DNA of 64,000 nucleotides from an uncultured Eubacteriales bacterium (GCA_934561055.1 CAKTFN010000006.1:62001-126000), one strand, 5' to 3'; shown: positions 25,285 through 33,868, counted from the first letter of the stretch. Made by a program: numbers and translations. Notes: generated by a model from the letters alone, not told the origin.

Positions 25285-27141
25285 TTAGTGGCTGTACTGT
25301 GACGACTGGTTCTTTGCGTTCTGCTTTGCAAAGTTTTCAAGGAAGTTTTGAACTTCGGTGATTGCCTTGTCGTTTTCATTGCTGATTTTTACGTTGTCGG
25401 CGGCAACAACTTCGTTCTGATAGGTTGAAAGATCTTCCTGAGCGAGTGAAGCCTTAACGGTATCCTGCCATGTGGTTGTTGTGGTCTTTACGAAATACAT
25501 GATGTGATAACCGTAAGTTGTTTCAACGATTCCGACGTCGCCGGCCTTTCTGCCCTTTGCAAGCGACCAAGCTTCAAACTGAGGAACCATCTGTCCCTTC
25601 TGAGTGTTTTCGTAAATGAGAGACTTGAGGTTTCCGTCGTCGTCTCTGGTATCTTCGGAATACTTCTTTTCAAGTTCTTCAAACGATTCTTCGGTCTTGT
25701 CACCCTTGAGATATTCTTCAAGAATGTCCTGAGCCTTTTTATAGGTTGCCTTGTCCTTTGCGGTGTCGGCATTTACGTCAAGAGCAATGTTAACGTCGCT
25801 GTATTTTGAAGTGTCAATCGTTGTAACTTCAACTTCTTCGGCAGCCTTTGTTGTTGTTTCGGCCTTGGTAGTCTCGGCCTCTGTTGCGGTTTCGCCGTCA
25901 GCGGCTGTTGTTGTTTCAGAGTCTGACGAAGTTTCGTCGCTCTTGCTTTCCGTTGTCGGGAACTTAACAAGAATGTGTCTTACGTCGTAAGTTACTGTAT
26001 CCGCAGCCTTATGAAGCGGGGCAACCATCATATAAACGGTGTAACCGTCGGATTCCTTGACAACATAAGTTGAGCCGACTGCCGTTTTTGCGTTGAATGC
26101 CCATTTTGCAAGATCGGTATCCGATGCGCTCTGAGTGAAAGCCGAGTAAGTTGACTCTTCGGTGAGAGTTTTGCTGTCATCGGTGATATAATCTTTATAA
26201 TCTTTGTTCTTGTTTGCCTTTTCATTGTCGGCAACAAGATTTTTGAACGAAGCTTCGTCGGTTGCGGCGGCAATTGCGTCGGCCTTTTTCTTTGCGGCGG
26301 CCATCGTTTCGTCGGTGACTGCTTCCGTTGCGTTGTCGCCTTCGCCCTTAACCTTTTCTGCGGCAACCTTATATGATCTGTAGCTGATTGTTGCGAACTC
26401 CTGAGTGTGGTTGTTATATTCCTTTTCAACCTGCTTGTCGGTATAGGAAGCCTTGAGTTCTTCGGTTTTTGCTTCTTCAACCTTGCGTGCAAGAGCCTGT
26501 TCTTCAAGGATTGTTCTCAAAAGTTTTTCGTTGACGCCCTTTCCGTAAAGAAGGCGGAGATATGCATTGAGCGAATAGCTGCTGTTCTTTGCGGTGCTTG
26601 CAAAGCTTTCAATATTCTCTTCGATTTCGGCCTTATCGCTGTCGTCAAGAGTAATTTTCTTTTCTTCGGCAATCTTTACAAAAGCCTTGATATACTTGAG
26701 GTTGTTTTCCGCATAATACTTGAAGAAATCGGCCCAGGTCGGGGTCTTGTCTTCAGGGAAATCGGGAATTTTGCCCATGGCATTGCTGTAAGTCTGCTTT
26801 GCCGGCGTTGAGGAAGTGTCATAGCCGACATATGAAGCATAGTAGTTTGCAACCATCTGATAGCTCGAGCTGTAATAATAAGCGTACTCGGGCTGAGAAA
26901 CGGCAACGTCACCGACGGTTACAGCCGTGCGGTTCTTCTGAATAAGACCGGTATAGCTGACCGCAAAAGCGGTTACGCCCGAAATGATTGCAAGAACAAG
27001 AATGACCGCAAGAACTTTTCCGGCGGTTTTTCCCGCTTGGGGATTATAGGTTTTTTTGTTGCTTTTCTTTGCCGCTTTTGCAATTCTCGCCTTGCGTTCC
27101 TGGCGATAAATTTCGGCAGCGGACTTTTCTTCTTTAGCCAT
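25285..27141 (-). CDS. Membrane-anchored parvulin-type peptidyl-prolyl isomerase
   Basis: A 618-residue extracytoplasmic foldase of the PrsA/SurA class. A basic cytoplasmic N-terminus is followed by one membrane segment (VLAVILVLAIISGVTAFAV, near 43-62), a long helical SurA-like chaperone region and a PPIC domain with DVRHILVKF (near 387), FEELEKKYSED, VPQFEAWSLAKGRKAGDVG and YGYHIMYFV (near 545). A Thr/Glu/Ser-rich insert of about 50 residues (near 394-447) splits the PPIC domain after its first strand. ATG 27141 follows AAGGAT; an upstream in-frame start is poorly placed. It folds exported proteins at the membrane surface. Confidence 0.85.
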   Translation of the reverse strand: MAKEEKSAAEIYRQERKARIAKAAKKSNKKTYNPQAGKTAGKVLAVILVLAIISGVTAFAVSYTGLIQKNRTAVTVGDVAVSQPEYAYYYSSSYQMVANYYASYVGYDTSSTPAKQTYSNAMGKIPDFPEDKTPTWADFFKYYAENNLKYIKAFVKIAEEKKITLDDSDKAEIEENIESFASTAKNSSYSLNAYLRLLYGKGVNEKLLRTILEEQALARKVEEAKTEELKASYTDKQVEKEYNNHTQEFATISYRSYKVAAEKVKGEGDNATEAVTDETMAAAKKKADAIAAATDEASFKNLVADNEKANKNKDYKDYITDDSKTLTEESTYSAFTQSASDTDLAKWAFNAKTAVGSTYVVKESDGYTVYMMVAPLHKAADTVTYDVRHILVKFPTTESKSDETSSDSETTTAADGETATEAETTKAETTTKAAEEVEVTTIDTSKYSDVNIALDVNADTAKDKATYKKAQDILEEYLKGDKTEESFEELEKKYSEDTRDDDGNLKSLIYENTQKGQMVPQFEAWSLAKGRKAGDVGIVETTYGYHIMYFVKTTTTTWQDTVKASLAQEDLSTYQNEVVAADNVKISNENDKAITEVQNFLENFAKQNAKNQSSQYSH

Positions 27142-27387
27142 TGAGCTTTCATCCTTTTCAAAAAAATAATTTCTTATTTGCGGACAACTCCGCATTCACC
27201 CGAATATTTTATACCATCAGGAACAAAAAAGCAAGTATTTTTGTTCAAGTTATATCTGATTAATCTCAAAACGCACATATTTATGTCGTTTTTCACGTCT
27301 TTCACGGTTTCTTTCGGCTCAAAAAAGAAACAAAAGACAAAAATTCGGGTCGATAGCTTAATTTAGCAGATTTTGCTTAAACGTGAT

Positions 27388-28329
27388 TTAAAACTCTCCG
27401 TCAATCGGAACCGAACTTTTAATAAAATCAAGGACGTCGGAAAAGACCTTTTCGCGGTCGTCTTCGTTGAGAATTTCGTGTCTGTCTCCGGGATAAAGAA
27501 TGACCTCCGGTTCATGTCCCGCACTTTCAAGGTTATCCGAACAGGCAATTACACCCTTGCCGCTGAAACCGACCGGATCTTTTGCGCCGGAGATGAGCAT
27601 AATCGGAAGTCCGAGCGGAAGCGTTTTCGCCCATTCGGTCGAACAGGCTGTGTTTGCAAGCGAAACAATGTCCCTCACCCCGCCGAGCTTGAGCGGATTT
27701 CCGCAAAGCGGGTCGGCAATATATCTTTCAACGTTTTCACGGTTTCTGCTGAGCCAGTCGGAATCGGTGCGCTTGTCTCTGATTGTGAGCGAACCGAGCT
27801 TGTCAAGAATGTTTCCGGGAACAACCGCCTTTGTTCCGAGCTTTTTGCAAAGGAAGCGAAGCGGCTCTTCAAGAACAACGGCGGAAGCCGGAAGCTCTCC
27901 CGTTCCGCAAAGAATCAGTGCGGCAAGCTCGTTTCCGAAAAGAGAGGCATACACTCTTGCACAAAATGAGCCCATGCTGTGACCGAAAAGAATGAGCGGA
28001 AGTTCGGGATACTTCTTTTTCATTATAAGAGAGAGAATATGCATATCGTCAACAAGACGTACATCGCCGTCCTCTTCGGCGAAGAAGCCGAGGTCATCAA
28101 TTGTCTGAGCCGAAAGGCCATGGCCGAGGTGATCGTTTCCGCAAACGACAAATCCGTTTTGAGCGAGAAAACGCGCAAATTCGTCATATCTTCCGATATA
28201 TTCCGAAACTCCGTGAGCAATCTGAAAAATCGCCTTCGGCTCCTGAGAATCGTCGAGCCAAATTGAGCAGTGAATGTTATTCACGCCGGTTGACGAAACA
28301 AAGTATGCGTCTTTTTTTATTATTGACAT
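27388..28329 (-). CDS. Alpha/beta hydrolase, monoacylglycerol lipase-like
   Basis: A 313-residue serine hydrolase of the lysophospholipase/monoacylglycerol lipase type (Hydrolase_4). Visible are the oxyanion segment QIAHGVSEYIGRYDEFARFL, NDHLGHGLS, the nucleophile elbow LFGHSMGSF, the acid in ISGAKDPVG and the catalytic histidine in GDRHEILNE. There is no signal peptide. The ATG follows GGAGG. It stands alone upstream of an AT-rich gap; lipid substrate is inferred from the family. Confidence 0.9.
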   Translation of the reverse strand: MSIIKKDAYFVSSTGVNNIHCSIWLDDSQEPKAIFQIAHGVSEYIGRYDEFARFLAQNGFVVCGNDHLGHGLSAQTIDDLGFFAEEDGDVRLVDDMHILSLIMKKKYPELPLILFGHSMGSFCARVYASLFGNELAALILCGTGELPASAVVLEEPLRFLCKKLGTKAVVPGNILDKLGSLTIRDKRTDSDWLSRNRENVERYIADPLCGNPLKLGGVRDIVSLANTACSTEWAKTLPLGLPIMLISGAKDPVGFSGKGVIACSDNLESAGHEPEVILYPGDRHEILNEDDREKVFSDVLDFIKSSVPIDGEF

Positions 28330-28501
28330 TTATCTGTCCTCCTTTTTGGATTTACTTATTAATTATATTATATCTTTAAACTTTAATCAACAGTTTAAAG
28401 CGTTTTTAATCTTTAACTTTGTTTCGGAAATAAAATTCGGAGCAGATATTTGTTTTTCGGAAAATAAACTCCCATTCGATAACAAAATTTGCAAAAAGGA
28501 C

Positions 28502-28530
28502 TTGACAAGCTCCGCATTTTATGATAATAT
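28502..28530 (+). promoter_or_regulatory. Promoter of the tRNA-Ser genes
   Basis: TTGACA (28502-28507), 17 bases, TGATAATAT with -10 TAATAT (28525-28530), about 15 bases before the first tRNA. Confidence 0.7.
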
Positions 28531-28544
28531 TTCAAGGCACAAAC

Positions 28545-28634
28545 GGAGAGATACCGAAGCGGTCATAACGGAACGGTCTTGAAAACCGTCGTACGTCCTG
28601 CGTACCGTGGGTTCGAATCCCACTCTCTCCGCCA
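28545..28634 (+). tRNA. tRNA-Ser (anticodon TGA)
   Basis: Class II tRNA with acceptor GGAGAGA (28545-28551) paired to TCTCTCC (28624-28630), anticodon loop CTTGAAA with TGA, a long variable arm (GTACGTCCTGCGTAC), T-loop GTTCGAATC, and encoded GCCA end. Confidence 0.96.
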
Positions 28635-28670
28635 TTTTATCTTAATAGTTGTTTTTTTAACGACACCCAC

Positions 28671-28761
28671 GGAGAAGTACTCAAGTTGGTGACGAGGCGC
28701 CCCTGCTAAGGGCGTAGGTCGGGAAACCGGCGCAGGAGTTCGAGTCTCCTCTTCTCCGCCA
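28671..28761 (+). tRNA. tRNA-Ser (anticodon GCT)
   Basis: Acceptor GGAGAAG (28671-28677) paired to CTTCTCC (28751-28757), anticodon loop CTGCTAA with GCT, long variable arm, T-loop GTTCGAGTC and encoded CCA. Probably co-transcribed with the preceding tRNA-Ser. Confidence 0.95.
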
Positions 28762-28763
28762 TG

Positions 28764-28802
28764 AAAAAGGCCCTTTTGTTCAAAAACAAAAGGGCCTTTT
28801 TC
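28764..28802 (+). terminator. Terminator of the tRNA-Ser transcript
   Basis: A perfect 17-bp inverted repeat (28764-28780 with 28785-28801) with a 4-base loop, ending in a T-run; starts 2 bases after the tRNA CCA. Confidence 0.92.
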
Positions 28803-28803
28803 A

Positions 28804-28975
28804 GTGAAATAAATCCTTGCGGATTCGTGAAATTCGCCTTTCGGCGAGTGAATTTGCCTTCGGCAGTGAAATTTCTGCGGACATGAGAGGATTTATTTCT
28901 TTTCACGTTTTGCCAAATGGCAAAATTTTTCACGATTCGTCAGAATCATTTCACGTTGCGTAAGCAACATTTCAC
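28804..28975. repeat. Tree-like array of mini-hairpins separated by GTGAAAT / ATTTCAC words
   Basis: Four GTGAAAT-type words (28804, 28827, 28848 as GTGAATT, 28866) are each followed by unrelated sequence, the first three by a small hairpin (AATCC/GGATT, TCGCC/GGCGA, TGCC/GGCA). Then four inverted words (28900 and 28927 as TTTTCAC, 28948 and 28969 as ATTTCAC) are separated by hairpins (TTTTGCC/GGCAAAA, GATTC/GAATC, GTTGC/GCAAC). The outer words can pair with each other in order, giving one long stem with side hairpins. Stems differ in sequence but are all perfect, a sign that structure rather than sequence is kept. It ends 33 bases before the four-helix-bundle gene. Confidence 0.8.
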
Positions 28976-29008
28976 AAATAACTTGCTTGTCAAAAGGGAG
29001 AGCTGTTT

Positions 29009-29365
29009 ATGGCAGAATCAAAGCTTCGCAATCTTTCAACGGAATTTGCGGTTCAAACAATTAAAGTCTGTGAAAATATTAAAGGTCATTATTCTTTGAT
29101 AAATCAAATTGAACGTTCTGCAACAAGTATTGGCGCAAATATACGCGAAGCCAATTATGCACACAGTAAAGCCGACTTCGTTGCAAAGTTACAAATTTCA
29201 TTAAAAGAGTGCTATGAAACCGAATATTGGATAGAAGTTTTGACAAAGTCAGATATTTTAGATAGAGAACCTGCTACGGAACTCTTTTCTCAATGTGGAA
29301 AAATTCGCAGACTTCTCATCGCTTCCATCAACACCGCAAAAGCCGAAAATAACAACAAAGCATGA
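29009..29365 (+). CDS. Four-helix-bundle protein (S23/IVS-encoded family)
   Basis: A 118-residue protein with the family pattern: STEFAVQTIKVCENIKGHYS, LINQIERSATSIGANIREA, SKADFVAKLQISLKECYETEYWIEVL and a closing helix IRRLLIASINTAKA. Relatives are encoded in 23S rRNA intervening sequences and form pentamers; the Avd protein of diversity-generating retroelements has the same fold. No rRNA or reverse transcriptase gene is visible here. The ATG follows GGGAG. The hairpin array lies directly upstream, and a related hairpin (TGCCTTCGGCA) occurs just after the stop codon. The role is not known. Confidence 0.88.
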   Translation: MAESKLRNLSTEFAVQTIKVCENIKGHYSLINQIERSATSIGANIREANYAHSKADFVAKLQISLKECYETEYWIEVLTKSDILDREPATELFSQCGKIRRLLIASINTAKAENNNKA

Positions 29366-29410
29366 CAAGTCTTTTTTGTCTTGCCTTCGGCAGTGACAAG
29401 ACTTCGGGCA
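29363..29410. repeat. Downstream word/hairpin motif sharing TGCCTTCGGCA with the upstream array
   Basis: TGACAAG occurs at 29363-29369 and 29394-29400 with the hairpin TGCC/GGCA (29382-29392) before the second copy, and GTCTTG/CAAGAC (29378-29402) as an alternative stem. The 11-base hairpin is identical to that at 28855-28865. Confidence 0.55.
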
Positions 29411-29426
29411 TAATCCTCTTTCTCCC

Positions 29427-29456
29427 TTGACCTATGCGATATTTTTATGGTAAACT
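29427..29456 (+). promoter_or_regulatory. Possible promoter of the first GNAT gene
   Basis: TTGACC (29427-29432), 18 bases, TAAACT (29451-29456), about 40 bases before the ATG. Confidence 0.5.
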
Positions 29457-29497
29457 CGATATGACAAAACCGAGTTTGAGAAAGGCAGTGAAAAAAA

Positions 29498-30049
29498 ATG
29501 AAGCACAACGGAACACAAAAACTTGAAACCGAGAGATTGGTTTTAAGGCGATTCAAAAAAGAAGATGCGGATGCAATGTATAAAAACTGGGCTTCGGACA
29601 GCGAAGTTACAAAATTTCTGATGTGGCCGCCGCATGAAAGTCCGGAAGTGAGCCTTGGCATAACAGAAGATTGGCTGAAGCAGTATTCCGACAACAGCTA
29701 TTATCAGTGGGCAATCGTTTTGAAGGAAAACGGCGACGAACCTATAGGCGGCATTTCCGTGGTATCTATGAAAGAAGAAATCTCGGCGGTACATATCGGT
29801 TATTGCATCGGGAAAAAGTGGTGGCACAAGGGTATCACTTCGGAGGCTCTCAAGGCGGTTATGGATTATTTTTTCGATGTCGTCGGCGTGAATCGTATCG
29901 AGTCAAGGCACGACCCGAGAAATCCAAATTCGGGCAAAGTGATGAAAAAATGCGGCATGAAATATGAGGGTACTTTGAGAAGTGCCGATTGGAACAATCA
30001 GGGAATTTGCGATGCGTGCTATTATGCGCTGCTGAAATCCGAACGGTGA
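29498..30049 (+). CDS. GNAT-family N-acetyltransferase, RimJ/RimL type
   Basis: A 183-residue acetyl-CoA-dependent acetyltransferase. It opens with the RimJ-like LETERLVLRRFKKEDADAMY, has the acetyl-CoA-binding beta-bulge region YCIGKKWWHKGITSEALKAV (the G-x-x-G-x-A element read as KGITSEA) and ends NRIESRHDPRNPNSGKVMKKCGM. The substrate (protein N-terminus, amine or antibiotic) cannot be decided. The ATG follows a weak AAAGG site. It leads a short run of small plus-strand genes after the hairpin region. Confidence 0.88.
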   Translation: MKHNGTQKLETERLVLRRFKKEDADAMYKNWASDSEVTKFLMWPPHESPEVSLGITEDWLKQYSDNSYYQWAIVLKENGDEPIGGISVVSMKEEISAVHIGYCIGKKWWHKGITSEALKAVMDYFFDVVGVNRIESRHDPRNPNSGKVMKKCGMKYEGTLRSADWNNQGICDACYYALLKSER

Positions 30050-30107
30050 ATAAGTTCTGTCATAGCGTGTGGTTTTCGTGAGAAATTGAACTTTCAGAGG
30101 TGTTTAT

Positions 30108-30476
30108 ATGAAAAACCGAGTTTGGATAGTAGCTGTTATTATTTTGGTAATGGCTTTGGCTTGCGGAATTGGATTTTGGAAAGAAGTTCAAACTGTAAAC
30201 CATGAAGAGGAGCGTTTGATGGAACTTTGGAATATATCTACCCTTGCAGAAAACAAGGGTGCGGATTGGGCAACAGATGAATTAATGATAAATAACATAG
30301 AATCATTCAGAAAAAAGAGTCTGTATAAAAAATGGGGAAAACCGACAGAAACAAACGAGACTGCCAATGAAGATATTTGGATACTGTCGGATGATTTTCA
30401 GCTTATCGTCGATTACAAAGATAATGAGCGAGTTGAAAAAGTCAGAGTAGTTTCAATCGCACAAACAACTTCCTAA
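30108..30476 (+). CDS. Small membrane-anchored protein, BamE/SmpA-like pattern
   Basis: A 122-residue protein with an N-terminal membrane segment or signal (VWIVAVIILVMALACGIGF). The cysteine after ALA could be a lipidation site, but the -3 residue is not typical. The outer part reads NNIESFRKKSLYKKWGKPTE then DIWILSDDFQLIVDY and VEKVRVVS, a pattern like the BamE/SmpA or DUF3862-type two-layer fold. The ATG follows AGAGGTG. Function unknown. Confidence 0.6.
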   Translation: MKNRVWIVAVIILVMALACGIGFWKEVQTVNHEEERLMELWNISTLAENKGADWATDELMINNIESFRKKSLYKKWGKPTETNETANEDIWILSDDFQLIVDYKDNERVEKVRVVSIAQTTS

Positions 30477-30503
30477 CATCAAATTTTTTTGGAGGTAACA
30501 CCA

Positions 30504-31049
30504 ATGATATACCATAAAGTTATCACACTCAAAAACGGCATGGAGTGCCGGTTAAGAAACGGAACGGAAAACGACGGACAGGCTGTTCTTGACGTTTTCA
30601 ACCTGACTCACGGAGAAACCGATTATCTGCTTTCCTATCCGGACGAAAATTCTTTCACCGCCGAGCAGGAATCTCAATTTTTGAAAGAAAAAGCCGAAAG
30701 CAAAAACGAAATTGAAATAGTTGCCGAAGTCAACGATAAAATTGCCGGTTCTGCAGGAATTGACGCAATCGGTTCAAGCTTCAAGGTTCGCCACCGCGCC
30801 GAGTTCGGCATCAATATTGCAAAAGAGTTTTGGAGAATGGGAATCGGACATGCGCTTACAGAAGCGTGTATCGAATGTGCAAAAAGTGCAGGCTACACTC
30901 AGCTTGAATTGAACGTTGTTGCCGACAATGTCAGAGCCGTTGAGATGTATAAAAAACTCGGTTTTGTTGAATTCGGCAGAAATCCCAAGGGCTTTAACTC
31001 CCGAACATCGGGCTTTCAGGAACTTGTTTATATGAGACTGGAACTGTGA
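30504..31049 (+). CDS. GNAT-family N-acetyltransferase
   Basis: A 181-residue GNAT with a complete acetyl-CoA site: FGINIAKEFWRMGIGHALTE holds the R/Q-x-x-G-x-G/A element (RMGIGHA), followed by LELNVVADNVRAVEMYKKLGFVEFG. It starts with LKNGMECRLRNGTENDGQAV. The ATG at 30504 is 8 bases from GGAGG; a TTG five codons earlier lies before the ribosome site and is rejected. Substrate unknown. It lies 27 bases after the small membrane protein. Confidence 0.9.
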   Translation: MIYHKVITLKNGMECRLRNGTENDGQAVLDVFNLTHGETDYLLSYPDENSFTAEQESQFLKEKAESKNEIEIVAEVNDKIAGSAGIDAIGSSFKVRHRAEFGINIAKEFWRMGIGHALTEACIECAKSAGYTQLELNVVADNVRAVEMYKKLGFVEFGRNPKGFNSRTSGFQELVYMRLEL

Positions 31050-31070
31050 TTCATATCTAAAAATAAGTGC

Positions 31071-31104
31071 AAAAACACCCTCCGTTCGTTACGAGCGGAG
31101 GGTG
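31071..31104. terminator. Bidirectional terminator between a GNAT gene and the calcium ATPase
   Basis: CACCCTCCG (31076-31084) pairs with CGGAGGGTG (31096-31104). The minus strand continues with five T and the plus strand with AAATTTT, so it is strongest for the ATPase gene. Confidence 0.82.
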
Positions 31105-31135
31105 AAATTTTATGCATTGCCAAAAGTTCTTTTTC

Positions 31136-33868
31136 TTACTTTGCCTTTCTCTTTGCGGAAGCTCTTCTGATTGCTTTTCCGAGTTCAAAGACGGGAATCG
31201 TCGAAACGGAAAGAGCACAGGAAATTGCAAGTTCGGTGGTGCTGAAGGTACCCGGTTCAATTCCGAATACCGAGCAAAGACCGGGAATGTAAATTGCCGC
31301 AAGAGTAAGAGCGGTTGTGACAACAAACGCACCGACAAGCCACCAGTTCATCTTCTTCATCATATCCTTTGAGAAGATCGAAGCCTGACGCGAACGCATG
31401 TTGATTGCACACATCATTTCCGAGAAATTGACGGTGAGGAAGGCCATTGCCATTGCGTTTACACACGGTTCGCCGCTGAAGAATCCGGCAAAGCTGTGAG
31501 CAACGCCGCCGGACGGTTCAAGCCAGTATCCGATGACATAAGCCGCAATTTCGATGATTGCAAGATAAATACCCTGCCAAACCATGTCCACACCTGCGCC
31601 GCCGGAGAAAATTCCGTCCGTTGTTGAACGCGGTTTTCTTCTCATGATGTCGCCTTCGGCCTTTTCCATGCCGAGCGCAAGACCCGGAAGCGAGTCGGTA
31701 ACCATGTTGATCCAAAGAAGGTGAACGGGTGAAAGAATTGTGAAGTGAAGAATCGACGCAACGAACATGATGATAACTTCACTGAGGTTCGTTGAAAGCT
31801 GGAACTGAAGAACCTTGAGAACGTTGTCATAAATTTTTCTGCCTTCTTCAACGGCGTTGACAATCGTTGCAAAGTTGTCGTCGGCAAGAACCATGTCCGA
31901 GGTACCCTTTGTAACGTCGGTTCCGGTGATTCCCATTCCGATTCCGATGTCTGCCGCCTTGATTGACGGAGCATCGTTGACGCCGTCACCGGTCATTGCG
32001 GTAACCATTCCCCTCGCCTTCCATGCCTTGACGATTCTCGTCTTATGTTCGGGCTGAACGCGGGCATATACGGAATACTTTGTTACCTGCTCTTTCAGTT
32101 CTTCGTCGCTGAACTTGTCAAGTTCGGCGCCCATAATTGCCTGTGAAGCGTCGGTAATGATTCCGAGTTCTTTTCCGATTGCAACGGCGGTATCCTTATG
32201 GTCGCCGGTAATCATTACCGGGCGGATACCTGCCTGGCGGCATTCTTCAATCGCCGCTTTAACCTCCGGACGAACCGGGTCGATCATTCCGGTGAGACCG
32301 ATGAAAACAAGGTCGTTTTCAAGCATTTCCGGTGAGCAGTCCGCCGGTGCGGCGCTGTGTTCTTTATATGCGCAGGCAAGGACACGAAGAGCCTTGTCTG
32401 CCATTCTTTTGTTATTTTTAAGTACTTCGGCTTTAAATTCGTCGTTCATCGGAACAACTTTTCCGCCGACAAGAGCTTTGGTGCACTTTTTAAGAATTTC
32501 GTCCGGCGCACCCTTTGTGTACTGAACGACACCGTCGGCCGATTTATGAACGGTTGACATCATCTTTCTTCCGGAGTCAAACGGAGCTTCGCCGACACGG
32601 GGAGCTGCTGCCGAAAGGTCGTTCTTGTTCATTCCGAGCGAATTTGCGTATGCAACAAGGGCGGCTTCGGTCGGCTCACCGGTAACTTTTCCGTTTGCGT
32701 CGATTTCTGCGTCGCAGCAAAGAGCCATCGCTTTTGCAAGAAGCTTCTCATCTTCGCCGAAATGATCAACAACGGTCATCTTGTTCTGAGTGAGAGTACC
32801 GGTTTTATCCGAGCAGATGATCTGAGTGCAGCCGAGGGTTTCAACGGCAGTGAGCTTTCTGATGAGTGCCTGGCGCTTGCTCATTGCGGTAACGCCGATT
32901 GAAAGAATGATTGTGACAACGGCCGGAAGTCCTTCGGGAATTGCGGCAACGGCAAGAGCGATTGCGGCAATGAAGGTGTTAAGTGCGGTTTCGCCGAGGA
33001 ACTTCATTGAGAAGCCCTGGTCGCTCATAAGAAGCGATTCGACAACGCCGACAACGAAAACGAGAACGCTGATTCCGATGACGAGCTTTGTAAGGAAATG
33101 CGAAAGCTCGCCCATCTTCTTCTGAAGCGGGGTTTCCTCTTTTTCGGCGGCATTCAATGCATCGGCAATTTTACCCATTTCGGTATCCATTCCGGCACCG
33201 ACAACAACAGCCTTTCCTCTTCCGTAAACGATTGTTGAACCGCTGTAAAGCATGTTCTTTCTGTCGCCGAGGGCAACGTCCTTTGACTTATCCTTGAGAT
33301 AAAGAACGTCAACCATTTTTGTTACGGGAACCGATTCACCGGTGAGAGCGGCTTCTTCAACCTTCATTGAGTGCGACTCAAGAATTCGGCAGTCCGCAGG
33401 AACAGCGTCTCCGGCTTCAAGAAGAATAACGTCACCGACAACAAGGTCTTCGCTTTTGAGGACAACGGTTTCACCGTCACGCAGAACCTTGCTTGTTGCG
33501 GCGGTCATCTGCATGAGCGCATCCATTGCGGCTTCGGCCTTGCTTTCCTGAACAAGACCCATAATTGTGTTGATAATTACAACAACAAGAATAACCAAAA
33601 CGTCCGCAAAGTCACGAACGCCGGGTTTTCCGCCCGCTTCAATGACTGCAACAACAGCCTGAATTGCGGCGGCAACAAGAAGCATAATGATCATCGGATC
33701 GGCAAGCGAACCGATAAACTTTTTGAAAAGACCTTCCTTTTCAGCCTCTTTGAGTTTGTTTTTTCCGTTCTTTTCAAGGCGGGAAGCGGCTTCCTTCGAC
33801 GAAAGTCCGTTTTCGGAGCTTTTGACTTCTTTCAAAGCCTGTTCTGCGCCTTCAAGATAGAACTTCAT
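31136..33868 (-). CDS. P2-type cation-transporting ATPase, Ca2+ type
   Basis: A 910-residue P-type ATPase. Seen in order: cation-ATPase N domain (GLSSKEAASRLEKNGKN), TGES in the actuator, PEGLP in TM4 (AVAAIPEGLPAVV), phosphorylation motif CSDKTGTLTQNKM (near 353), TGDGVNDAPSIKAADIG, and the C-terminal cation-ATPase domain with LLWINMVTDSLPGLALG. PEGLP and the N..D pattern of TM6 fit SERCA/PMCA-like calcium export; manganese cannot be excluded. The second ATG (33868) is preferred, since AAAGGA touches the ATG three codons earlier. It is monocistronic. Confidence 0.93.
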   Translation of the reverse strand: MKFYLEGAEQALKEVKSSENGLSSKEAASRLEKNGKNKLKEAEKEGLFKKFIGSLADPMIIMLLVAAAIQAVVAVIEAGGKPGVRDFADVLVILVVVIINTIMGLVQESKAEAAMDALMQMTAATSKVLRDGETVVLKSEDLVVGDVILLEAGDAVPADCRILESHSMKVEEAALTGESVPVTKMVDVLYLKDKSKDVALGDRKNMLYSGSTIVYGRGKAVVVGAGMDTEMGKIADALNAAEKEETPLQKKMGELSHFLTKLVIGISVLVFVVGVVESLLMSDQGFSMKFLGETALNTFIAAIALAVAAIPEGLPAVVTIILSIGVTAMSKRQALIRKLTAVETLGCTQIICSDKTGTLTQNKMTVVDHFGEDEKLLAKAMALCCDAEIDANGKVTGEPTEAALVAYANSLGMNKNDLSAAAPRVGEAPFDSGRKMMSTVHKSADGVVQYTKGAPDEILKKCTKALVGGKVVPMNDEFKAEVLKNNKRMADKALRVLACAYKEHSAAPADCSPEMLENDLVFIGLTGMIDPVRPEVKAAIEECRQAGIRPVMITGDHKDTAVAIGKELGIITDASQAIMGAELDKFSDEELKEQVTKYSVYARVQPEHKTRIVKAWKARGMVTAMTGDGVNDAPSIKAADIGIGMGITGTDVTKGTSDMVLADDNFATIVNAVEEGRKIYDNVLKVLQFQLSTNLSEVIIMFVASILHFTILSPVHLLWINMVTDSLPGLALGMEKAEGDIMRRKPRSTTDGIFSGGAGVDMVWQGIYLAIIEIAAYVIGYWLEPSGGVAHSFAGFFSGEPCVNAMAMAFLTVNFSEMMCAINMRSRQASIFSKDMMKKMNWWLVGAFVVTTALTLAAIYIPGLCSVFGIEPGTFSTTELAISCALSVSTIPVFELGKAIRRASAKRKAK

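Noticed and set aside
27179..27194. TGCGGA/TCCGCA hairpin before the foldase gene
   Set aside because: Six base pairs in the leader without T-run or known family; too short to call.
28804..28975. CRISPR array
   Set aside because: The repeated words are only 7 bases, inverted half-way, and the intervals are self-complementary hairpins, not spacers. No cas genes are present.
28762..29008. Prophage or integrated element at tRNA-Ser
   Set aside because: No integrase, no duplicated tRNA end was found downstream, and the following genes are ordinary small chromosomal types. Only the hairpin unit itself is kept as a finding.
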